From a bacterium (lineage in GTDB: Bacteria > Electryoneota > Electryoneia > Electryoneales > Electryoneaceae), in assembly GCA_020444425.1 (NCBI GenBank), contig JAHLLB010000028.1:1-64000 (forward strand): 64,000 nt of DNA, given 5' to 3'. The position numbers and the translations under genes are program-made. Below are positions 19,600-28,057 of the stretch, one piece after another; positions within the stretch are counted from its first letter, which is position 1; each line of letters begins with the position of its first letter. The notes beneath the pieces are model-generated. The model saw only the letters and a program-made list of their open reading frames with translations. It had not been told where the DNA came from and ran no database searches.

Positions 19600-20170
19600 C
19601 TCCGAATAAGATTTAGATGATCAACGTGTCAGCCTGTCCATCGGTTTCGGTTTCGGTTTAGCTGGCTCTTCCTCACTTCTCTTCGTTCCGTTCGGAATGA
19701 CGTGAGTTTCGACATATGAATAACGAGGAATCAGCAACGCGATAACGGGCCGGTTTTGCGTGGGACAGTCTTGTGGATGATGGCCAGATATGTCATTCTG
19801 GAAAACCGTCCGATTTAGATCCACAGGATTAACGTGTCAGCCTGTCCATCGGTTTCGGATTGGCTGGCTCTTCCTCACTTCTCTTCGTTCCGTTCGGAAT
19901 GACGTGATTTTCGACCAACGACTAAGCAGGAAACAGCAATGCGATAGCGGGCCGGTTTTGCGTGGGACAGTCTTGTGGATGATGGCCAGATATGTCATTC
20001 TGGAAAACCGTCCGATTTAGATCCACAGGATTAACGTGTCAGCCTGTCCATCGGTTTCGGATTGGCTGGCTCTTCCTCACTTCTCTTCGTTCCGTTCGGA
20101 ATGACGTGATTTTCGACATATGAATAACGAGGAATCAGCAACGCGATAGCGGGCCGGTTTTGCGTTGGGG
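19600..20170. repeat. Tandem repeat of about 205 bp, nearly three units
   Basis: Units begin with AACGTGTCAGCCTGTCCATC at 19623, 19831 and 20033 (periods 208 and 202). Each contains the right arm TTCGTTCCGTTCGGAATGAC of the interspersed inverted-repeat element, then GCGGGCCGGTTTTGCG, and between units TATGTCATTCTGGAAAACCG. The units are nearly identical, pointing to recent duplication. There is no gene in 19484-20206; a CCCTACAGGACGCG box ends the block. Confidence 0.85.
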
Positions 20171-20206
20171 AGAACGAAGGCTGCGTCCCTACAGGACGCG
20201 AAGTGG

Positions 20207-21589
20207 TTAGCGCTGTGGTGCGGATGACGCCAGCGCGGTGGTCAGGACGCTCGGCATGGGCATTGCAGCTGGTGGATACAGCATCCGCCAGTGCTGGTCA
20301 CCCTGATCGAGCACGAACGACCATGGACGGTAGACCTGAGCGAGAAACTGCTCCAGCTCCTCCCCGTCGATGCGCTGTACCGGTGATCCCTTTACCCTCA
20401 ACGGGTTCATGCGCTGGCCATCGCGGAACACTTCGTAGTGCAGGTGCGGACCCGTGGTGTTGCCCGTGCTGCCGACGTAGCCGATAACCGTGCCCTGTTC
20501 GACACGTGCGCCGGCACGGATTCGTTTCGCAATCCGCTGAAAGTGTCCGTAACGTGTTTCGAAACCACTGTCGCCGTGCTTGATGTGCACCCAGTTGCCG
20601 TATCCGGGATGATCCCACTCGGCGCGGGTCACCACACCTTTGCCCGAGGCAACGACCGGCGTGCCACGATCCGCTGCGAGGTCGACACCGTGATGCATGC
20701 GCACCTGCCCGGAGACCGGATGCCGGCGCACACCGTAGGTACTCGTTATCCGGGCCGCCGCGAACGGCACCCGTAACAAATCGCGCCGGAACGTTTCACC
20801 CTCGGCGTCGAACAGTTCGCCCGCACCGACACCATCCGCTTTGTAGACGGCCGTCAACGTATCGAACTCTCCAGCGTAGCGTGCCGCCAGGATGTTGCCG
20901 AAGCCCACGCGCTCGCCCTCACGCCAGATCTCCTCCACCACAAACGAGAAGCGGTCACCACGGCGCGTATCCACGGCGAAGTAGTGCGTGAATTGGAACA
21001 CCTCGAAGAACTTGATCGCGAGCCGGGCGTTTCCGCGTCCTGCGACGATGGACTCATAGACGCTTCCCCCGACCAGAATCTCGCCTTCATAGTACGCAAG
21101 CATGGTATCCGAAGGCAGAACGGCCCAATGGGCAACGAATTCATCACCGGTGCGGCCCGCCTGAAGCACGGAATCAAAACGGCTGTGTGAGAAATCGACG
21201 CGTTGCAGGCGCAATCCCTCCCAACCGAGGTCGATTTCCGTTCCTGCCGGCATTTTGCGGACGTCCATCTGCGTTTTCAGAGCGGAGATCAAGGGAGGAC
21301 GCAAGGTGTCGGGCACATCCATGCGATCGAAAAACGTGGATAGCGCTTCGCCGGTCCGCAGGTGGCTGCTGGTCCAGACGAGTGCTTCGGCGTCGAAGTC
21401 GAATGAGAAACCCGAAGAATCAGCGGTGGGCGGAAGGTCACCTGGCAATGTGGACAGGTCGTCCTCCATCTCGGACGATCCGTACATGGTGTTGACGACG
21501 AGGATAACGATCGTCAGTATCATGACCAAGGCTGCAATGAAGATCGCCGCGACGATGCGGCTGCGTTTTGACGAAAATTCGTGGCTCAT
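20207..21589 (-). CDS. M23 family peptidase with N-terminal membrane anchor
   Basis: A 460-residue protein. A membrane helix spans about residues 12-33, followed by an OapA/LysM-like region (RTGEALSTFFDRMDVPD) and a C-terminal LytM domain. Zinc ligands are visible in HHGVDLAADRGTPV, with the catalytic region YGNWVHIKHGDS and the HLHYEVF motif, so the domain looks active. Such enzymes cut peptidoglycan cross-links in the periplasm during growth or division. It follows the SPOR lipoprotein gene by 35 bases in the same direction, consistent with a cell-wall operon. Confidence 0.88.
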   Translation of the reverse strand: MSHEFSSKRSRIVAAIFIAALVMILTIVILVVNTMYGSSEMEDDLSTLPGDLPPTADSSGFSFDFDAEALVWTSSHLRTGEALSTFFDRMDVPDTLRPPLISALKTQMDVRKMPAGTEIDLGWEGLRLQRVDFSHSRFDSVLQAGRTGDEFVAHWAVLPSDTMLAYYEGEILVGGSVYESIVAGRGNARLAIKFFEVFQFTHYFAVDTRRGDRFSFVVEEIWREGERVGFGNILAARYAGEFDTLTAVYKADGVGAGELFDAEGETFRRDLLRVPFAAARITSTYGVRRHPVSGQVRMHHGVDLAADRGTPVVASGKGVVTRAEWDHPGYGNWVHIKHGDSGFETRYGHFQRIAKRIRAGARVEQGTVIGYVGSTGNTTGPHLHYEVFRDGQRMNPLRVKGSPVQRIDGEELEQFLAQVYRPWSFVLDQGDQHWRMLYPPAAMPMPSVLTTALASSAPQR

Positions 21590-21624
21590 CCGTTCAGGAT
21601 CTCAGTACAGTTCGCCCAATTCTG

Positions 21625-22242
21625 TCACTCAGGTACATCCGTGGGTTGTGGAGCAAGAGTTTCCGCGTCCACGGCGAGGCTGTCCACAGCGGTTCGCATC
21701 GGCGGTGGCGGGTTTTCAAACACCCAGTCCGGTACGATCCACGCGTCACGGAAACCGTGATCCCGCGCGACCTGCAGCTTTGCCACCGCTTCGGCACGAG
21801 TCTGGTAATTTCCAGCGCGGATCTTGTAGTTCGGGCTGCGGAAGGTCACGTAGACGTGATCAAACCACGCCAGGGCGCGGTCCTGAATCTCGGATGCAAT
21901 CCCGTGCTCGAGAACATCCGCCAGTTGCAACCGGAAGCCCTGCACCATGCGCAAGCTGTCCTCGGCGGCGGTCGGGGTTGAGTCGTCGTCCCCCGCGCTC
22001 AGATCGAAACGCGCCGGAGGCTTGATGTCCGGCTGCCAGGGGTCGCGCCAGTCGTCGCCGCCGGAACCGTAGACGTCAACGTAGACCTGTTTGTCCAACT
22101 CGACATCGGCGCCACTCGCCGACCGATCCTGAGTTTGCGTGTCCGCATCGGAACGGCGATCCTGTGACGGTCCGGCACAGCCGGCCCACAAGATCACGAT
22201 CAGCAGCAGAAACGCCGCCGTGAGAAATCCTCTTCCGCGCAT
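21625..22242 (-). CDS. SPOR-domain lipoprotein
   Basis: A 205-residue protein whose signal (FLTAAFLLLIVILWAGC) ends in a lipobox cysteine near residue 22. The C-terminal SPOR domain is visible from GFRLQLADVLEH to YKIRAGNYQTRAEAVAKL and FRDAWIVPD. SPOR domains bind denuded peptidoglycan at division sites. It is upstream of the M23 peptidase gene, so the two probably act together on septal peptidoglycan. Confidence 0.8.
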   Translation of the reverse strand: MRGRGFLTAAFLLLIVILWAGCAGPSQDRRSDADTQTQDRSASGADVELDKQVYVDVYGSGGDDWRDPWQPDIKPPARFDLSAGDDDSTPTAAEDSLRMVQGFRLQLADVLEHGIASEIQDRALAWFDHVYVTFRSPNYKIRAGNYQTRAEAVAKLQVARDHGFRDAWIVPDWVFENPPPPMRTAVDSLAVDAETLAPQPTDVPE

Positions 22243-22444
22243 ACCACCCTCGTTTCCAGCCCAATCGTAACAATGTAGCGTTTGCAGACGAGGCTCGGCA
22301 GCCGGAGTTTGGGAACGCCTCCCGAGAGGAATGTGTACCTCTTACAGTCGTATACTTGCGTTTTCCGCGCGATGCGGAAACCTTGTCGCTGGAATCCGGT
22401 TGCAGGTTACCGGTTCCGTAAACGTGAACCAAGTCCGTACTGTT

Positions 22445-23503
22445 ATGCCGATTGCCCGCAGCACATCGCCGTCTCCGTGGCACAGCCAGCGCCCACTGGT
22501 CGCGCTCGCGCCGATGGAAGCCGTCACCGACAGCCCTTACCGCCGTCTGGTGCGTTCCATTGCGCCGAAGGTGATCCTGTATACCGAATTCGCTCCCGCG
22601 CGCGGTTTGCTCGCCGGTGCGAAACGGGTGTGGGACATGGTACACTTCGAGGAGCTGGAACGTCCGCTGGTCGTGCAGCTGTACGATAACGTGCCGGAAG
22701 CGCTGGGCGAGGCGGTCGCCGCTGTCCGTGAACGGTACCAACCGGACGGGTTCGACCTCAACATGGGCTGCCCAGTGCGAAAAGTCGCCAACCGTGGCGC
22801 GGGCTGCGGGATGATGGCGACACCCGACGTGGCCGCGGAATCGGTGCGGCGCATGGTCGAGCATGCGGACGGGATCCCCGTTTCGATCAAAACGCGGCTC
22901 GGCATCCGGGAAAAATCGGAAGTGGTGGATGTGGTCAACGCCTGCATCGAAGCCGGTGCGAGCCAGGCAACGATTCACGCGCGGCTGAAGGCCGACCGTC
23001 CCCGCCATCCGGCCGACTGGCCGGCACTGTCCGCCGCCGCCACGCAGATCGATGTGCCGATCATGGGCAACGGGGACATCTGGACCGTCCGGGATGCGCA
23101 AACGATGGCGGCGCTGGATGGAGTTGACGGTGTAATGATCGCCCGGGGCGGGATCGGCAACCCGTGGTTGCTGAAGCGGACCTGGCAGGCGCTGGCGGGT
23201 GAAACCGTCGATCCGCTGCCCGACCGTGAGGAAAAGGCACGGGTCGCGATGGAGCACCTGCGCGCGAATGTTGCCGACAAAGGTGAACGCCGGGGAGTGC
23301 TGGAACTGCGCAAAGTCGTGCGCAACTACATCAAGGGACACATCGATTCACGGCGTACCTGGATGCGAATCATCGAGGTGGAAACGATGGACGAAACCCT
23401 GCGGGCACTGGAAGCATTTGCCCACGGTCCCGAAGATGACTCTCAGCGGGAGAACACGGAGACCGCTCAAGATCTTGTCAACACTGAGCCTATCGACATT
23501 TAG
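22445..23503 (+). CDS. dus: tRNA-dihydrouridine synthase (Dus family)
   Basis: A 352-residue FMN-dependent TIM-barrel enzyme that reduces uridines in tRNA. ALAPMEAVTDSPYRRL starts the barrel, NMGCPVRKVANRGAGCGMM carries the catalytic cysteine, and KTRLGI, TIHARLK, IMGNGDI and IARGGIGNPWL match the FMN and phosphate-binding parts. I place the start at the ATG at 22445, just before the conserved core; the frame stays open upstream to 22331 but that stretch looks non-coding. Which tRNA position it modifies cannot be told. Confidence 0.88.
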   Translation: MPIARSTSPSPWHSQRPLVALAPMEAVTDSPYRRLVRSIAPKVILYTEFAPARGLLAGAKRVWDMVHFEELERPLVVQLYDNVPEALGEAVAAVRERYQPDGFDLNMGCPVRKVANRGAGCGMMATPDVAAESVRRMVEHADGIPVSIKTRLGIREKSEVVDVVNACIEAGASQATIHARLKADRPRHPADWPALSAAATQIDVPIMGNGDIWTVRDAQTMAALDGVDGVMIARGGIGNPWLLKRTWQALAGETVDPLPDREEKARVAMEHLRANVADKGERRGVLELRKVVRNYIKGHIDSRRTWMRIIEVETMDETLRALEAFAHGPEDDSQRENTETAQDLVNTEPIDI

Positions 23504-23540
23504 CGTTACAATTGTCTGTTCTAAACGCTTACTCCGAGCG

Positions 23541-23569
23541 TTGCACGAGGGTTAAATTATATCTATATT
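23541..23569 (+). promoter_or_regulatory. Candidate sigma-70-type promoter
   Basis: TTGCAC (23541-23546), a 17-base spacer and TATATT (23564-23569) in a markedly AT-rich stretch (23555-23605) ahead of the response regulator. It would give a leader of about 150 bases. The -35 box is only a partial match. Confidence 0.35.
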
Positions 23570-23722
23570 GTCAGTAATATAATTTTGATAATAATATTGA
23601 TTTCGAGCTCGAAAGTGGGGGCCGTTTCGCGGAGATTGCTTGGAGAAACCGGAACCGGACCTCTATCTTCTTCGTCAATCATACCCATGGTAACAGCCCG
23701 TTTTTGGCATTGGAGAACGACC

Positions 23723-24124
23723 TTGTCTGACGACGGAAAGTTGAAACTGCTCATCGCTGAAGACGAACCGGATTTGCTGGATCTCTACACACAGGGATTT
23801 CAGATGTTCGGGGCGGAGGTTCTCGGGGCACCTGATGGCCAGAAGGCCTGGGACTTGTTTCAGAAGATTGATGGCAACGTCGATCTCGTGATCAGCGACA
23901 TTTTCATGCCGGGCATGAATGGTGCCCAGCTGATGGACAAAATCAAGGCGCACAGCCCGGAGATCCCGGTGTTCCTGATTACCGGCTACGCGCATTTGAA
24001 ACGGCTGGTGGAGGAATCGGAATACCAGCCGGACGCCTACCTGGAAAAACCGTTCGACCTCTCCGAATTGTTTCAGCGCATTCGTGAGTTGATCCCCGGC
24101 AGCCTGCAGGCCCCGGGCCGGTAA
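23723..24124 (+). CDS. Single-domain response regulator
   Basis: A 133-residue CheY-like receiver with no output domain. The acidic pocket is E13-D14, the phosphoacceptor is D59 in VISDIFMPGMNG, T87 is in FLITGY and K109 in LEKPF. I choose the TTG at 23723 because GGAG lies about nine bases upstream and the receiver fold begins at once; an ATG at 23585 would add 46 residues of low-complexity leader. It ends 75 bases before a convergent flagellin gene. A motility role is possible by context but not shown. Confidence 0.82.
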   Translation: MSDDGKLKLLIAEDEPDLLDLYTQGFQMFGAEVLGAPDGQKAWDLFQKIDGNVDLVISDIFMPGMNGAQLMDKIKAHSPEIPVFLITGYAHLKRLVEESEYQPDAYLEKPFDLSELFQRIRELIPGSLQAPGR

Positions 24125-24150
24125 CGGTAGTAGCCTACTCCGACAAACAG

Positions 24151-24180
24151 AAAACCCCTCACCGAAGTGAGGGGTTTTCT
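24151..24180. terminator. Bidirectional terminator
   Basis: AAAACCCCTC-ACCGAAGTGA-GGGGTTTTCT forms an 8-bp-plus stem with A- and T-tracts on either side. It lies between the convergent response regulator and flagellin genes and can serve both. Confidence 0.9.
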
Positions 24181-24198
24181 TTGGCGTAGAATTCGAGC

Positions 24199-25032
24199 TT
24201 AGCCAATCAGACCGGCAACGATCTGCGGAACCTGGTTGGCCTGCGCCAGCATGGAGACACCGGACTGCATGAGGATCTGAGCACGCACGAAGTTGCTCAT
24301 TTCCGCCGCAATGTCGGCGTCGCGAATCTGCGATTCGGACGCAGTCGCGTTCTCCCGCTGGATCTGCAGGTTCAACACGGTGTTCTGCAGACGTTCAACG
24401 TACGAACCGATCCGTGTACGCTCGTTGTCCTTGGTCGTGATCGCGCTGTCGATCGTGGTGATCGAACTCTGCGCGCTCGCAGTATCGGCCAGTGACAAAC
24501 CGTCAATCCCAAGCGCGTTCGCGGTCATCGAGGTCATCGTCACGTAGTAATAATCGTCGTTACGAGTATTGTACGTGCCGATGTGGAACTTGATGCCGGT
24601 CGAGCTGAGACTGCCGTCGAGCAGATACAGTCCGTTGTAGTTGGTCGTGTTGGCGATGCGTGTAACTTCGGAACGAAGCTGGTCGAATTCGGTGTGCAGG
24701 TAGCTGCGGTCCTCACTGGTGAGGGCACCGTTACTTGCCTGCACCGCCAGCGCACGCATCCGGACGAGTTTCTCGTCGATGACCTGAAGGGCGCCTTCCG
24801 CCGTGGCGAGCAGATTGATATTGTAGTTCGCGTTCCTTTCCGCCTCTTCCATCGAGGCGATCTGGGCACGGAACCGTTCTGAAACTGCCAGGCCGGCCGG
24901 ATCATCCCACGCAAAGTTCACACGCAAACCCGAGGACAGACGCGTGAGCGCCGTGTCCATATCGAGTTGGGTGGTCTGCAAATTCCTTTGCGCGGTCAGC
25001 GACAGAATGTTGTGGTTAATCCTGGTACTCAT
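24199..25032 (-). CDS. fliC: Flagellin (copy 1)
   Basis: A 277-residue flagellin made of only the conserved N- and C-terminal domains (D0/D1) with almost no variable centre. The start MSTRINHNILSLTAQRNLQT and the end EMSNFVRAQILMQSGVSMLA with QANQVPQIVAGLIG are typical; the loop KFHIGTYNTRNDDYYYVTM is in the middle. The ATG at 25032 has a strong AAGGAGG site seven bases upstream; in-frame codons further upstream are unlikely. It polymerises into the filament after export by the flagellar type III system. Confidence 0.95.
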   Translation of the reverse strand: MSTRINHNILSLTAQRNLQTTQLDMDTALTRLSSGLRVNFAWDDPAGLAVSERFRAQIASMEEAERNANYNINLLATAEGALQVIDEKLVRMRALAVQASNGALTSEDRSYLHTEFDQLRSEVTRIANTTNYNGLYLLDGSLSSTGIKFHIGTYNTRNDDYYYVTMTSMTANALGIDGLSLADTASAQSSITTIDSAITTKDNERTRIGSYVERLQNTVLNLQIQRENATASESQIRDADIAAEMSNFVRAQILMQSGVSMLAQANQVPQIVAGLIG

Positions 25033-25297
25033 GTGTACCTCCTTGTGGGTGTGCCTGAACGCGGCACGGTCACCCGATCTTGAAAACACTTTTGCCTACC
25101 ACCGGTATCATGCGTGATTGCGATACCTGTGCAGTGTCGCGTGGAATCGGCGACTACTCGCCGTTGTGAGCACTCCATCCGCGATGATCGGTAGTTGGCT
25201 CGCTTGTCAAAGAGCGGGGCGTTATCCCACCGGATGCCTGCTATGCCGGAACAGACGGGGTAAACGTTCCGGACACTATCAGCAAGCTCTCTTGCTG

Positions 25298-25687
25298 TTA
25301 ACTCGGGTTATCGCCGGACTGGCTGTGAATGAACAACTTCTTCAACAGATAGTCCGACATGGTTTCCGCTAACTGGTGCAGGTGCTTCTCATCGATGCCG
25401 GGCATGGCCGCCTCGGCTGCTTCTTTTGCTGCATCTTCCGCGGCCAGCTTCCGTCGCGCGCCCTCGAGCGTATAGCCTTCACTGTGTACGAGCTTGTTGA
25501 TTCGTTCAATCCGTTGAATCGCCTGCTCGTCGTATCGCCGCTGATTTCCTTCGGTCCTCTGCGGTGATAAATAGCCCGAGAATTCCTTTTCCCAGAATCG
25601 GAGTGTTGGCTTCGGGATACCCGTAATCGCGTGCACCTGCCCGATGCTGTACAGCTTGGCCCCACTACTGGCCATCGGGTTGCTCAT
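25298..25687 (-). CDS. MerR family transcriptional regulator
   Basis: A 129-residue protein with an N-terminal MerR winged helix (LYSIGQVHAITGIPKPTLRF, then WEKEF and GNQRRYDEQAIQRIERI) and a short helical tail (about 80-129). It has no obvious effector-binding domain. GGAGGAGG lies ahead of the ATG. It is located between two flagellin genes in the same direction, 60 bases after flagellin copy 2, so regulation of flagellin genes is a reasonable inference. Confidence 0.85.
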   Translation of the reverse strand: MSNPMASSGAKLYSIGQVHAITGIPKPTLRFWEKEFSGYLSPQRTEGNQRRYDEQAIQRIERINKLVHSEGYTLEGARRKLAAEDAAKEAAEAAMPGIDEKHLHQLAETMSDYLLKKLFIHSQSGDNPS

Positions 25688-25747
25688 CGAGGGTTCCTCC
25701 TCCCGGTGAGTGGATCAGGCGTTGAATTGGTTTGCACGCGCATCAGA

Positions 25748-26584
25748 TTATCCCACCAACTGCGCGATCATCTGCGGAACCTGGTTCGCCTGCGCCAGCA
25801 CCGAGACACCGGTCTGCATCAGGATCTGCGAACGGACGAATTCGCTCATTTCACGAGCGACATCCGCGTCGCGGATTTCCGATTCGGACGCTGTCGCGTT
25901 TTCGCGCTGGATCTGCAGGTTCTGAATCGTGCCCTGGAGACGGTTGACGAACGCACCGATACGCGTGCGCTCCGCGTCCTTGATCTCGATCGCGTTGTCG
26001 AGGTTCAGAATCGCCGACTGGGCGTTGATCGTGTTCGTCAAGTCCAGCGTGTCGATGCCGAGATCGTTCGAGGTCATCGACTGCATCTGCACGTAGTAGT
26101 AGTCATCCTGCAGCGTGTTGAACGTGCCGATGTGGAACTTGATGCCGGTCTGGCTCAAGCTGCCGTTCAACAGGTACAAGCCGTTGTAATTGGTCGTGTT
26201 CGCGATTCGCGTGATTTCACTGACCATCTGCTGGAATTCCGTGTCGAGATACGCACGGTCTTCCGAGGTCAACGCGCCGTTACTGGCCTGAATTGCCAGC
26301 GCACGCATGCGGACCAGCTTGTCGTCCACCACCGACAACGCGCCTTCCGCCGTCGCCAGCAGGTTGACGTTGTAGTTGGCGTTCCGTTCCGCCATGTCCA
26401 TCGATTCGATCTGCGCACGGAAGCGTTCCGACACCGCCAAACCGGCCGGATCGTCCCACGCGTAGTTCACACGAAGCCCTGAACTCAGACGCTGGATCGC
26501 CGTATCCAGACTGTTCTGCGTCATGTTCAGGTTCCTCTGCGCCGTCAGCGAGAGGATGTTGTGGTTAATGCGGGTTGTGCTCAT
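25748..26584 (-). CDS. fliC: Flagellin (copy 2)
   Basis: A 278-residue short flagellin, clearly a paralogue of the copy at 24199-25032. It begins MSTTRINHNILSLTAQRNLN and ends QANQVPQMIAQLVG; the central KFHIGTFNTLQDDYYYVQM is shared with copy 1. The ATG at 26584 is preceded by AAGGAGC. A sigma-28-like promoter lies about 107 bases upstream. The frame is open far upstream of the ATG, but that part is promoter DNA. Two paralogues may make filaments of different composition. Confidence 0.95.
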   Translation of the reverse strand: MSTTRINHNILSLTAQRNLNMTQNSLDTAIQRLSSGLRVNYAWDDPAGLAVSERFRAQIESMDMAERNANYNVNLLATAEGALSVVDDKLVRMRALAIQASNGALTSEDRAYLDTEFQQMVSEITRIANTTNYNGLYLLNGSLSQTGIKFHIGTFNTLQDDYYYVQMQSMTSNDLGIDTLDLTNTINAQSAILNLDNAIEIKDAERTRIGAFVNRLQGTIQNLQIQRENATASESEIRDADVAREMSEFVRSQILMQTGVSVLAQANQVPQMIAQLVG

Positions 26585-26690
26585 CGTCGGGCTCCTTCTA
26601 CAAAGGCGGCTGCTATCGCTCGCCTGTTGTTGAGGTTCAGCCGTCCGGCCTGGGGAGTTGGGACGACTGTCCTTTCGGTCGTTCCCCCTC

Positions 26691-26718
26691 CTATCGGAAT
26701 CCTGAACCGACAACTTTA
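26691..26718 (-). promoter_or_regulatory. Sigma-28 (FliA)-type promoter of flagellin copy 2
   Basis: On the minus strand TAAAGTTG (26718-26711) and TCCGATAG (26698-26691) match the flagellar consensus TAAAGTTT/GCCGATAA with a spacer one base longer than usual (12 instead of 11). It faces the flagellin copy 2 start at 26584. A weaker similar pair, TAAAGTTC and GCGGATAC, lies about 300 bases further upstream near 26990-27020. Confidence 0.65.
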
Positions 26719-27099
26719 ACTCTTGCTCCTCACTCACTTCAGGTTTTCTTGAATCAGTGAGTTCGATTCTACACAACCGGCTGTATTTACTACACTTCAC
26801 TCTGAAGCAAACTTCAACTGATACCGCCTCTCCCCCGCCTCTCAGCGCTGGACATTCTGCCGCAATCACCAAAACGACCAAGAGAAACCGGTATCTATTT
26901 CGAGTTTTTGCAAGGGTTTCCATTGTGTGAGACGACACGCGGGCTGGTGTGTCCGATTCAGCCGACTCGACAGACCTGCTTCAAGTATCCGCAAACCTGA
27001 AGCAAGAACTTTAACTTTACCCAAAGCCTTTTCCGGCTTGAAGCCACACTTCTTGTTGAAGGATTAATGGTGAATCGCTGGAGGGATTTGTGAAGCGGG

Positions 27100-27131
27100 G
27101 AAAGAAGAAAACCCGGCGCGTTGCACCGGGT
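27100..27131 (-). terminator. Terminator after peroxiredoxin gene
   Basis: On the minus strand ACCCGG and CCGGGT form a stem with a 9-base loop (27131-27111), followed by TTTTCTTCTTT. It lies about 38 bases beyond the peroxiredoxin stop codon. Confidence 0.6.
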
Positions 27132-27168
27132 CAGATCATGCTGGTTGAATTCGTCACTGCGAAGGGCG

Positions 27169-27765
27169 TTATTCTGACACCTCGCAGACGTGACCGACGA
27201 GCGAGAGACTCGGGTCCAGCACCTTGCCGCCGGCTTCCCAATCCGCCGGGACCACCTGGCCGGTATTCTCGCGCGCGTACTGATATGCATCAATCTGGCG
27301 GATCAATTCCTTCGCGGAACGGCCGACGCCGGGGCTGGTGATCATCACCGACTGCAGCAGTCCGTCCGGATCGATCAGGAATGTGCCGCGGCCATCCATC
27401 GCGCTTTCCGGGTCAAAGACGCCGTAGTCACTGCCGATCCGGCCACCGGCATCATATAGCATCGGGAACGGTAATCCGCCATCGACCATCTTATTCAATT
27501 CCACCTCGTTCCACATCTTGTGCACGAAATGGCTGTCGGTGCTGACCGCAAGTACTTCAACATTCTTGTCCTGCAGCGACGTGTAGTGCTTCGCAACAGA
27601 AACCAGTTCCGTCGGACAAACGAATGTGAAGTCGGCCGGGTAAAACATCAGCACAACCCACTTGCCGCGCAGGTTCCGAAGCTGGATCGTCTGAAAATCC
27701 TCTTCGCCCGCCTTGTACGCCATCGCGCTGAATGCCGGGGCTTCCTTGCCAACCATCACTGCCAT
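27169..27765 (-). CDS. AhpC/Prx1-type peroxiredoxin with displaced resolving cysteine
   Basis: A 198-residue thiol peroxidase that reduces hydrogen peroxide and organic peroxides. The peroxidatic cysteine is C50 in FYPADFTFVCPTE. In AhpC the resolving cysteine sits in a VCPAxW motif; here that motif is VVPADW (V172), and instead a cysteine lies at C194 in the last residues (GHVCEVSE). It may use C194 for the intersubunit disulfide or depend on an external thiol such as bacillithiol. It is about 290 bases from the selenoprotein gene on the same strand. Confidence 0.9.
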   Translation of the reverse strand: MAVMVGKEAPAFSAMAYKAGEEDFQTIQLRNLRGKWVVLMFYPADFTFVCPTELVSVAKHYTSLQDKNVEVLAVSTDSHFVHKMWNEVELNKMVDGGLPFPMLYDAGGRIGSDYGVFDPESAMDGRGTFLIDPDGLLQSVMITSPGVGRSAKELIRQIDAYQYARENTGQVVPADWEAGGKVLDPSLSLVGHVCEVSE

Positions 27766-28007
27766 CGTGTGTCTCCTCTTTCAGGGGATAAGCGTAAATG
27801 AAAACGTATCTGCAACATGGATTACCGGACTGGATGATGACACGACATCGAATCGCCGCAAACCGTTGTGGAAGCTACATCTCCCGGTCGATTGGCGGGA
27901 TGCGCAACCGTGAATCGCAAAAGTAGAAGCGGGGAGGCTTGATCGCAACGGATGGAACTATGAGGCATCCGGGCCGGTGAACGTAATCACCGGGCCTGGC
28001 GGGGAAT

Positions 28008-28031
28008 AAAAAAAGCACCCGGGAAGGGTGC
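28008..28031 (-). terminator. Terminator of the HU-selW operon
   Basis: On the minus strand GCACCC-TTCCC-GGGTGC forms a 6-bp GC stem (28031-28015) followed by seven T residues (28014-28008). It lies 27 bases after the selW stop. Confidence 0.85.
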
Positions 28032-28057
28032 TTGAATTCGCGATCAGGTGGTCCGGG

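Noticed and set aside
19600-20170. CRISPR array
   Set aside because: The unit is about 205 bases with no short repeat/unique spacer pattern and no cas genes nearby.
22076-23341. 421-residue minus-strand frame
   Set aside because: It is antisense to the Dus gene.
27090-27341. 83-residue plus-strand frame near the peroxiredoxin end
   Set aside because: It overlaps the peroxiredoxin terminator and is antisense to its coding end; basic composition only.
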